This document shows positions 1-5,132 of a DNA stretch of 5,132 nt, in pieces. The stretch's first letter is position 1; each line of letters begins with the position of its first letter. The notes under the pieces are model-generated. The model had not been told where the DNA came from and ran no database searches. It saw nothing but the letters and a program-made list of their open reading frames with translations. The position numbers were made by a program, and so were the translations under genes. Source of the stretch: JBFELO01 sp041552055 (GTDB lineage Bacteria; Acidobacteriota; Thermoanaerobaculia; Thermoanaerobaculales; Sulfomarinibacteraceae); the NCBI GenBank assembly GCA_041552055.1, contig JBFELO010000233.1:1-5132 (forward strand). Reading direction: 5' to 3'.

Positions 1-2375
1 TCGCGGACCTCGTCGGGGAGGTCCTCGAGGTCGGCCTCGTTCTCGGCCGGCAGCACCACGGTGTCGATGCCCGCGCGTACCGCGCCGAGCACCTTCTCTT
101 TGACGCCTCCGATCGGCAGGACTCGTCCGGACAGCGTGATCTCGCCGGTCATGGCGACGTCGTGGCGAGCCGGCCGTTTCGACAACGCGGAAGCGAGTGC
201 CGTTGCCATGGTGACTCCGGCCGAAGGACCGTCCTTAGGAATCGCGCCGGCCGGCACGTGGATGTGAACGTCCTGCTCGAACGCCTTGGGCTCGATGAAG
301 AGCTCGTCGGCGTGGGCCTTGGCATAGGTCCAGGCAGCGCGGGCCGATTCCTTCATCACGTCACCGAGTTGCCCCGTCAGTACCAGCTCGCCCTTGCCCG
401 TCATGGGTGATGCTTCGACGAACATGATGTCACCTCCGACCGGGGTGTAGAACATGCCGGTGGCGACGCCGACCTGGTCCGACTCGGCGGCGTGTTCCGG
501 GTGGACCTTGGGTCGGCCCAGTAGCTCGGCGACCTGCTCGGGACCGATGTCGAGACCCTCGAGCTCCTCGGCGGCGATCTTGCGCGCCACCTTGCGCGCC
601 AACCTGCCGATCTCCCGTTCCAGCTGGCGCACACCGGATTCGCGGGTGTAGCGGGTGATCACCTCCTGGACCGCCTCGTCCGAGAACTCGATCTGTTCGT
701 CGGTGAGCCCGGCCTGCTTGACCTGGCGCGGAGTCAGGTACCGCTTGGCAATCTCGAGTTTTTCGTTCTCGGTGTAGCCGGCGAACTCGACGACCTCCAT
801 TCGGTCCTGGAGGGGTCCCGGAATGTTCTGGAGGAAGTTGGCGGTGCAGATGAACTGCACCTCGCTCAGGTCGAACGGGACTCCCAGGTAGTGGTCCGTG
901 AAAGTGTCGTTCTGGGCCGGATCGAGAACCTCGAGCAGCGCAGATGAAGGATCACCCTGGTAGGACACCCCGAGCTTGTCGACCTCGTCCAGCAGGAAGA
1001 CCGGATTCCTGGTGCCTGCCTGCTTCATGCCCTGAATGATCCGGCCCGGCATCGCCCCTACGTAGGTGCGGCGGTGGCCTCTGATGTCGGCCTCGTCCCG
1101 CACCCCTCCCAGGGAGATCCGAACGTACTCCCTGCCCATGGCGCGGGCAATCGACTGGGCCACCGATGTCTTGCCGACGCCCGGAGGGCCCGCGAACAGG
1201 AGAATCGGATTGCGGCCCACCGAGTCCTTGGCGAGGGTCGGTGACGGCGCCTCGGCCGGAACCTGGTCCGCCTCGTCAACCTGATCGTCCGCAGCCTCGA
1301 TCTCCACAGCTTCGTCGGCTTCCTCGGCCGGTTCGGTGTCCTCGGTTCGTTTTCGCAGCAGCCGGACCGCGAGGAACTCCAGGATGCGGTCCTTGACGTC
1401 GCCGAGCGCGTAGTGGTCCTCTTCGAGAATCTCCGAGGCACGTTGAATGTCCAGTCGCTCATCGGAGCGTTCGGTCCACGGCAGCTCGGTGATGGTCTCC
1501 AAAAAGGTGCGGATGACCTGCGCCTCCATCCCCTCGGGCCCCATCCTCTCCAGCCGGCCGAGCTCGCGCTCCACCTCTTTGCGGACCACGTCGGGGAGCT
1601 CGAGCTCCTCGAGTTTTTCGCGGAGCTCCTCGAGGTCCTCGCGACCACCGTCGTCGCCGAGCTCCTTCTGGATCGCCTTCAGCTGTTGGCGAAGGAACAT
1701 CTCTCGTTGACGGTCACCCAGTTCCTCCTGGACCTGGGACTTGATGTCTTCCTGCGCGTCCAGCACGGACACCTGCCGCTGAATGTGCAGCAACACCGCG
1801 CGGAGCCGCTCCTCGACCGACAAGGCCTCGAGCAGCTTTTGGGCCTGGCCATGCTGAAGGTCGAGATGACCCGCCACGAGATCGGCGAACCTGCCGGGTT
1901 CCTTCGTCTCTGCGAGAAACTGCTGCACCGCCTCCTTGGGCATGCCGGCACGACGGCCGAGTTCGGCCGCCCGCTCGCGGGTCTCCCGGTAGAGGGCGGC
2001 AAAGGTGGGTGCCTCCGGATCGATCGGCGCCATCTCCTCGGCCGTTCGGACCGCCGCGACCAGGAACTCGTCCTGCTCGTCGTAGCGCACCGCGACGCCG
2101 CGGTGCAAACCGTTCAACAGCAGCCGCATTCCCGAAGGCCCCCGCTGGACCGGCCCGATCGACGCGACCGTCCCCATGCCGTAGAGCAGCTCGGGCGTCA
2201 CCTCCTCGAGGTTTTCTCGTTGCGACACCACGAAGATGAGCTTGTCGTCGGTCTTGAGGGCCGCCTCGATGGCGCGCAGGGTGCCCGCACGACCGGCCGC
2301 GATGGGCGAGGTCACACCGGGAAACAGGACCGCCTCGCGGAGAGGGATCACTGGAAGATTGGTCAGGTCTGACAT
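1..2375 (-). CDS. lon: ATP-dependent endopeptidase La (Lon protease), 3' end cut by window edge
   Basis: Lon is a cytoplasmic AAA+ hexamer that unfolds and degrades damaged and regulatory proteins. The frame is open from the ATG at 2375 to the edge (791 residues). By comparison with E. coli Lon, about 35 residues are missing. The N-terminal substrate-binding domain begins MSDLTNLPVIPLRE. The coiled-coil region has the hallmark MFLRQQLKAIQKELG (226-240). Walker A is GPPGVGKT (396-403, K402), Walker B is VFLLDE (D463, E464), sensor 1 is N513, the arginine finger is R525 and sensor 2 is R583. The protease domain has PKDGPSAG with catalytic S718 and GGVKEKVLGA with catalytic K761. Their 43-residue spacing equals that of E. 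coli S679/K722, so this is an active LonA. An acidic insert lies just before the AAA+ core (about 344-379). The start is supported by GGAG 8 nt upstream. An HspR-type operator lies about 80 bp upstream, suggesting heat-shock control. Confidence 0.97.
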   Translation of the reverse strand, partial: MSDLTNLPVIPLREAVLFPGVTSPIAAGRAGTLRAIEAALKTDDKLIFVVSQRENLEEVTPELLYGMGTVASIGPVQRGPSGMRLLLNGLHRGVAVRYDEQDEFLVAAVRTAEEMAPIDPEAPTFAALYRETRERAAELGRRAGMPKEAVQQFLAETKEPGRFADLVAGHLDLQHGQAQKLLEALSVEERLRAVLLHIQRQVSVLDAQEDIKSQVQEELGDRQREMFLRQQLKAIQKELGDDGGREDLEELREKLEELELPDVVRKEVERELGRLERMGPEGMEAQVIRTFLETITELPWTERSDERLDIQRASEILEEDHYALGDVKDRILEFLAVRLLRKRTEDTEPAEEADEAVEIEAADDQVDEADQVPAEAPSPTLAKDSVGRNPILLFAGPPGVGKTSVAQSIARAMGREYVRISLGGVRDEADIRGHRRTYVGAMPGRIIQGMKQAGTRNPVFLLDEVDKLGVSYQGDPSSALLEVLDPAQNDTFTDHYLGVPFDLSEVQFICTANFLQNIPGPLQDRMEVVEFAGYTENEKLEIAKRYLTPRQVKQAGLTDEQIEFSDEAVQEVITRYTRESGVRQLEREIGRLARKVARKIAAEELEGLDIGPEQVAELLGRPKVHPEHAAESDQVGVATGMFYTPVGGDIMFVEASPMTGKGELVLTGQLGDVMKESARAAWTYAKAHADELFIEPKAFEQDVHIHVPAGAIPKDGPSAGVTMATALASALSKRPARHDVAMTGEITLSGRVLPIGGVKEKVLGAVRAGIDTVVLPAENEADLEDLPDEVR
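1239..1346 (-). other. Acidic low-complexity linker inside Lon
   Basis: This stretch encodes residues about 344-379 of Lon, between the helical region ending RLLRKR and the segment leading to Walker A. It has 15 Asp/Glu in 36 residues and no Lys or Arg, with Ala, Pro and Val filling the rest. E. coli Lon has no comparable segment: its Walker A lysine is K362, against K402 here, so the insert accounts for nearly the whole length difference up to that point. It is probably a flexible, disordered hinge between the N-terminal/coiled-coil part and the AAA+ ring. Its function is unknown. Confidence 0.8.
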
Positions 2376-2382
2376 GTCGATG

Positions 2383-2398
2383 TCTCCGTTTCTCCGTT
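2383..2398 (-). promoter_or_regulatory. lon ribosome-binding site within an 8-bp tandem duplication
   Basis: On the minus strand the 8-mer AACGGAGA occurs twice in direct tandem just before the lon ATG. The proximal copy (2383-2390) puts GGAG 8 nt from the start codon, which is good Shine-Dalgarno spacing and decides the start at 2375. The distal copy (2391-2398) puts GGAG 16 nt away, too far for normal initiation at this ATG. Confidence 0.8.
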
Positions 2399-2431
2399 TC
2401 GCCCGGGGAGTTGTGTTCCAGGCTCAGAATA

Positions 2432-2444
2432 CACCGTGACGGTG
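2432..2444. repeat. 13-bp palindrome in the lon leader
   Basis: CACCGT and ACGGTG form a perfect 6-bp inverted repeat around a single central base. It lies between the HAIR-like site and the lon ribosome-binding site, about 57 bp upstream of the lon ATG. The one-base centre makes it a poor RNA hairpin but a reasonable binding site for a dimeric DNA-binding protein. No regulator can be named. Confidence 0.45.
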
Positions 2445-2456
2445 CACATGGAAGAA

Positions 2457-2477
2457 CCTGAGTAAGATACACTCAAA
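2457..2477. promoter_or_regulatory. HAIR-like operator (HspR-associated inverted repeat)
   Basis: The published HAIR consensus is CTTGAGT-N7-ACTCAAG. Here the arms are CCTGAGT (2457-2463) and ACTCAAA (2471-2477), separated by exactly 7 bases (AAGATAC), so 12 of 14 arm positions match. HspR, a MerR-family repressor acting with DnaK, uses such sites to control dnaK, clpB and, in Streptomyces, lon. The location upstream of lon is therefore what the family predicts. The site also covers weak promoter-like hexamers on the lon strand: TTGAGT in one arm and TATCTT in the spacer. Binding there would block lon transcription. It is 66 bp upstream of the divergent pseudo-rhomboid gene and could serve both. 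No hspR gene is in the window. Confidence 0.75.
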
Positions 2478-2513
2478 TTCCCGAATGAACCGCCTTTTGT
2501 GGCCTCTGCTACC

Positions 2514-2529
2514 ATGCGTCAGCACGCAT
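2514..2529 (+). promoter_or_regulatory. Hairpin directly before the pseudo-rhomboid ribosome-binding site
   Basis: ATGCGT and ACGCAT are perfect 6-bp complementary arms around the 4-base loop CAGC. The hairpin ends one base before the Shine-Dalgarno GGAGG at 2531. If transcribed, it would sit at the edge of the ribosome-binding site and could modulate initiation. It could equally be a DNA operator, or chance. The left arm begins with an ATG that opens an 8-codon reading frame. Confidence 0.4.
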
Positions 2530-2530
2530 C

Positions 2531-2535
2531 GGAGG
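2531..2535 (+). promoter_or_regulatory. Shine-Dalgarno deciding a GTG start
   Basis: GGAGG followed by 7 bases and then GTG at 2543. This is strong, well-spaced ribosome-binding-site geometry. It supports the GTG as initiation codon, with no in-frame ATG nearby that would compete. Confidence 0.85.
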
Positions 2536-2542
2536 TCTGACA

Positions 2543-3331
2543 GTGGCGACGAGAACCCCGTTTGGCAGGCCGGGTAGACCGGGCGGATTCGACTTGATCG
2601 GTTCCGGCTCGCCTCCTCCGCGTGATGTCCTGGTGATCCTCGGAGTGCTGTTCGCGACGTTCTCGCTGCAGTTCTTCGAGTCGACCGCCATCGTACCGCG
2701 ACTGCTGCAGCTGACGCCGCTCGTGCTGCGCGGATTTGTGTGGCAGCTCGCGACCTACCCGTTCGTCGGCACGCGGGGCTCCGGATTCTGGTTCCTGTTG
2801 GAGCTGTTGATTCTGTTCTGGTTTGCCCGTGACGTGTACTGGCGGATCGGGCAACGTCGGTTCTGGCAGCTTCTCCTGTGGGGCTCGGTGGGTGCAGCAG
2901 TGGTGGCGGTGCTGGTCCTGCTGTTGACGATGCTCTTCGGTGGGTCCGTCACGGCGGTGCCGTTCCTCACGATGCAGGGCCAGAGGATGCTGCTCACCAT
3001 CACCATCGCCGCCTTTGCCACGCTGTACGGCGAAGCCACCATCATGCTGTTCTTCGTGCTGCCGATCAGAGCGCGCTGGTTCCTGTGGTTGGAGATCCTG
3101 TTCGCCTTCGTGTTCGGGTTGCTGCCGACCAAGGACCTCCCGGGATTCCTCGGCATCTGCACGGCGGTGTTTCTCACCTACAGCACCTTGATGCCGGGCG
3201 GACCTCGGACGGTCCTCCATAACTGGCGCAAGAGGGCCGAGCAGCTGGTCCTCCAGCAGCGGCTGAAGAAAATGCGGCGCCGACGATCGTTCGACGTCAT
3301 CGACGGCGACCGGGACGAGTGGATTCACTGA
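2543..3331 (+). CDS. Rhomboid-fold membrane protein lacking catalytic residues (pseudo-rhomboid, Derlin-like)
   Basis: This is a 262-residue protein of the inner membrane. Hydrophobic segments lie near residues 28-46, 81-96, 106-132, 146-172, 178-194 and 199-216, matching the six-helix rhomboid core. Rhomboid-like signatures are WQLATYPFV (67-75, cf. WRLLTYPF), WFARDVYWRIGQRRFW (93-108) and FVLPIRARWF (171-180). The GxSG motif expected at the start of helix 4 is replaced by MQGQRM (144-149). The only histidines are H226 and H262, both in the soluble tail. A serine/histidine dyad is therefore absent, and intramembrane proteolysis is not expected. A GQ at this point and a retained W-x-L motif recall Derlins. 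The tail (224-248) is very basic and probably helical. The N-terminus is Pro/Gly-rich and soluble. The gene is divergent from lon and shares its HAIR-like intergenic region. Fold assignment is fairly sure; the role in membrane-protein quality control is inferred. Confidence 0.85.
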   Translation: MATRTPFGRPGRPGGFDLIGSGSPPPRDVLVILGVLFATFSLQFFESTAIVPRLLQLTPLVLRGFVWQLATYPFVGTRGSGFWFLLELLILFWFARDVYWRIGQRRFWQLLLWGSVGAAVVAVLVLLLTMLFGGSVTAVPFLTMQGQRMLLTITIAAFATLYGEATIMLFFVLPIRARWFLWLEILFAFVFGLLPTKDLPGFLGICTAVFLTYSTLMPGGPRTVLHNWRKRAEQLVLQQRLKKMRRRRSFDVIDGDRDEWIH

Positions 3332-3380
3332 CGCGACCTACCCCGTGAGGAGCGGTTCGATGCGGATCGGATGTCGCGTC
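3330..3380. repeat. 8-bp inverted repeat in the convergent gap, possible shared terminator
   Basis: GACGCGAC (3330-3337) and GTCGCGTC (3373-3380) are perfectly complementary and flank a 35-base loop. They span the region between the stop of the pseudo-rhomboid gene and that of the convergent propeller gene. The left arm overlaps the TGA stop at 3329-3331. There is no T-run on either side and the loop is long, so this is not a classical intrinsic terminator. Its position suggests a possible bidirectional end-of-transcript structure. Confidence 0.3.
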
Positions 3381-3390
3381 TGCCCGCGGA

Positions 3391-5070
3391 TCACTCGATG
3401 AAGCCACCCCCGATCACGGGTTGCGCCTGCACGTACACCGGGTCGCCGGACCGGTTGTCGACCACCGACGCGTAGGCGAGCACCTTCCCGCCGTCGGTGA
3501 TCACCCTCACCACCGCGTAACCGTTGTCCACCTCGCCCGCGCCCATGTCGTCGAAGATCTTGTCGTACTGATCCATCTCGTAGGGTCTCAGGGTCGCTTC
3601 CTTGACGCCCAGCAGAGTACCGTCGCCGTCGAAGAGGTGGATCTCCAGTTCGACCGTCTCCTCGGTGAGGTTGAGTGCGCCGACGTTGGTTCTGAAGGAA
3701 TCGTTCTCCTGCAACTGCGGCAACGCGCCGGGCCGGCCCGACACGACGGCGGTGAGCTCGGTCAACGCAGGAATGAACTGGCCGTAGGTGCCGGCCGCAC
3801 CCTCGGAGTTGTAGGTCCTGCTGGTGGTCTTGACGTTCGGGTTCTGCGCCGTGACGCGGAGCGCGCCGTTGGCCCGGTCGAGTCCGAACATGCTCTCGAA
3901 CACGTCCTCCAGCACGATCTGCTCGCCTTGCGCGACGGTGAACGACTGATTGGCGGGATCGGTGTTCGGCTGCCGCTTGCGCAGGTACGCGACGTTGATC
4001 GAGGCCGGACTGTCGCCGAGGTTGGCGATCGCCACGTCGGTCAGCCAGAACGTGCCCGCTTCCCCCCGCGAGCGCGCGCCTGCCGGGATGTACGAGGTCG
4101 TGACCAGGCTGCCGCCGCTGTCGCACGCGGAGTTGTCGAGGGAGGAGAAGCCGTCGGTTCCGCGGCCGACGAAGACGGCCCCGGCGACCGCGACCCCGAT
4201 CGACCCGTTCAGCGCGCGGGAGCCGATCTGGATGAGGTCGCTGCCGAGCGATGAATCCACCACGACCAGGCCCAACTCAGGGCCCACCACGTAGACGCGT
4301 TCGGCGCCCGCGAACAGTGCCGCGGGTTCCGCGGCCAGCACGAGCGTGTTCACCTCGTCGAGAGTATCGCCGCTGATCTGGAGGGATACCAGTCCGGTGC
4401 CGGCGACGCCTGCGTAGAGCGCATCGCCGTCCCGCGCCAGGCTCGTGACGTTGCCGGCCATCGTGTGGGTGGTGAGCAGCGCGGGTTGGTCACGGTCGCT
4501 GATGTCCACGATGGCGATGCCGTTGCCGGTGCCGAGGGCGCAGTATGCGGTGCTCCCATCCAACACCACGTCGACCACCTCGTCGCCGACGGTCACGGAG
4601 CCCTCCACTACCGGCGTTCGTGCCCCGTCGACAAGGATCGTCATCAGGCTGCCCTCACCGGTCCCGACCACGAACTCGGTCGTGCCCGCGCCGGCGATCG
4701 CGACCGCGGTCTCGCCGAGGCTGGTGACCGCGATTTGATCCGCGCCGGTTCGATCGACCGTGTAGGTGCCGACACCGGAGTCGTCCTCCGCCGTCACCAG
4801 CAGGTTCCGGAAGTAGTCGAGGGATAGATCGTGGACCGGCCCGTCACTCGGGTCCGACCCAAGCAGAAACATGCCGGCCGGGTCCGAGACGTCGACGCGC
4901 ACGATCCCTGCGCTGTCGCCGGCGACGTACGCGACACCGCCCAGAATGAGCGGGTGCGACACTGAACCCGGCGTCGCGACGTTGGAGAGTCGTTCGATAT
5001 CACACACCTGGCCTGTCGCGGTCGCGGCGACCATCGATAGACCGATCATCACAAACGCCATTCTGCGCAT
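3391..5070 (-). CDS. Secreted LVIVD-type beta-propeller protein with tandem C-terminal domain
   Basis: This 559-residue protein has an N-terminal signal peptide: basic MRR, hydrophobic core 5-17, likely cleavage after ATATGQ. C23 is preceded by QV, so it is not a lipobox. Residues about 40-312 hold repeated strands of LVIVD type, clearest in GIVRVDVSDPAGMFLLGS (55-72), GIAIVDISDRDQPALL (184-199), GLVSLQISGD (226-235) and GLVVVDSS (267-274). They add up to about seven blades. Residues 323-559 form a module with two similar halves. The first starts near TFWLTDVAIANLG (340-352) and ends near TSRTYNSEGAAGTYGQF (416-432). The second starts near SFRTNVGALNL (458-468) and ends near ASVVDNRSGDPVYV (534-547). 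I associate this module with acidobacterial exported proteins. No enzymatic motif is visible; a surface or secreted binding role is inferred. Start Met1 is supported by GGAGG 5 nt upstream; Met4 would leave poor spacing. Confidence 0.9.
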   Translation of the reverse strand: MRRMAFVMIGLSMVAATATGQVCDIERLSNVATPGSVSHPLILGGVAYVAGDSAGIVRVDVSDPAGMFLLGSDPSDGPVHDLSLDYFRNLLVTAEDDSGVGTYTVDRTGADQIAVTSLGETAVAIAGAGTTEFVVGTGEGSLMTILVDGARTPVVEGSVTVGDEVVDVVLDGSTAYCALGTGNGIAIVDISDRDQPALLTTHTMAGNVTSLARDGDALYAGVAGTGLVSLQISGDTLDEVNTLVLAAEPAALFAGAERVYVVGPELGLVVVDSSLGSDLIQIGSRALNGSIGVAVAGAVFVGRGTDGFSSLDNSACDSGGSLVTTSYIPAGARSRGEAGTFWLTDVAIANLGDSPASINVAYLRKRQPNTDPANQSFTVAQGEQIVLEDVFESMFGLDRANGALRVTAQNPNVKTTSRTYNSEGAAGTYGQFIPALTELTAVVSGRPGALPQLQENDSFRTNVGALNLTEETVELEIHLFDGDGTLLGVKEATLRPYEMDQYDKIFDDMGAGEVDNGYAVVRVITDGGKVLAYASVVDNRSGDPVYVQAQPVIGGGFIE

Positions 5071-5075
5071 CTACG

Positions 5076-5080
5076 CCTCC
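5076..5080 (-). promoter_or_regulatory. Shine-Dalgarno of the propeller gene
   Basis: On the minus strand GGAGG is followed by the 5-base spacer CGTAG and then the ATG at 5070. This supports Met1 over the internal Met4 of the MRRM start. Confidence 0.85.
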
Positions 5081-5096
5081 CTTGCCGTGGACAACG

Positions 5097-5105
5097 ATTC
5101 TAGCA
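5097..5105 (-). promoter_or_regulatory. Extended -10 promoter for the propeller gene
   Basis: On the minus strand the sequence reads TGCTAGAAT, an extended -10 element: TG, one base, then TAGAAT, which matches TATAAT at 5 of 6 positions. Transcription would begin near 5090, leaving a leader of about 20 nt that holds the Shine-Dalgarno. No good -35 lies at 16-18 bp, which is common for extended -10 promoters. TTGACG at the window edge is 24 bp away, too far to count. Confidence 0.6.
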
Positions 5106-5132
5106 CTGGAAAAGAAGCGGCCCGGGCGTCAA

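Noticed and set aside
1058..1648. 196-codon open frame on the minus strand in another frame of lon
   Set aside because: The translation is dominated by Ser, Arg and Pro, a typical out-of-frame product. The lon frame through the same bases contains Walker A and intact neighbouring motifs.
1413..2372. 319-codon open frame on the plus strand
   Set aside because: It lies entirely antisense to lon, whose frame shows all Lon motifs. The translation has no recognisable domain and is rich in His, Arg and Leu, as expected of a shadow frame in GC-rich DNA.
1..2375. Possible frameshift or broken lon
   Set aside because: Walker A, Walker B, sensors 1 and 2, S718 and K761 all fall in the single frame set by the ATG at 2375. 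Spacings match E. coli Lon apart from the acidic insert, and the only truncation is the window edge.
2519..3328. 269-codon open frame antisense to the pseudo-rhomboid gene
   Set aside because: It is composed mostly of Gln, Glu, Arg and His without any fold signature. The plus-strand frame has a strong Shine-Dalgarno and coherent membrane helices.
3421..4254. 277-codon open frame antisense to the propeller gene
   Set aside because: It is a shadow frame of low-complexity Val/Arg/Gly/Asp composition. The minus-strand frame has a signal peptide, propeller repeats and a good start site.
5000..5010. Lipoprotein signal for the propeller protein at C23
   Set aside because: The residues before C23 are G-Q-V. 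The -1 position needs Gly, Ala or Ser, so signal peptidase II processing is unlikely.
5127..5132. TTGACG on the minus strand as -35 of the propeller-gene promoter
   Set aside because: It lies 24 bp from TAGAAT, well beyond the usual 16-18 bp. The extended -10 explains the promoter without it.

Overview
The window is GC-rich bacterial chromosomal DNA with three protein-coding genes and no sign of mobile elements, RNA genes or CRISPR. The best lineage guess is Acidobacteriota, possibly Thermoanaerobaculia-like. It rests mainly on the C-terminal module of the third gene, a two-lobed beta-sandwich-like type I associate with secreted proteins of that group. No ribosomal or marker gene confirms it.

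Layout. Positions 1-2375 (minus strand) hold a nearly complete lon gene for the ATP-dependent protease La, cut by the left window edge about 35 residues before its expected end. Positions 2376-2542 are a divergent intergenic region. It carries a near-consensus HAIR operator (the site of the heat-shock repressor HspR), a second small palindrome, a hairpin, and clear ribosome-binding sites for both flanking genes. Positions 2543-3331 (plus strand) encode a 262-residue, six-helix membrane protein with the rhomboid fold but without the catalytic serine motif and without any histidine in the membrane. It is a rhomboid pseudoprotease with some Derlin-like character. Positions 3332-3390 form a short convergent gap with an 8-bp inverted repeat. 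Positions 3391-5070 (minus strand) encode a secreted LVIVD-type beta-propeller fused to a tandem C-terminal domain, preceded by a good Shine-Dalgarno sequence and an extended -10 promoter.

How the parts may work together. lon and the pseudo-rhomboid are head to head around one HAIR-like site. This suggests, but does not prove, that a heat-shock protease and a membrane protein of the Derlin/iRhom type are induced together as a protein quality-control pair. The propeller gene is convergent with the pseudo-rhomboid, has its own promoter, and looks like an unrelated export-destined protein.
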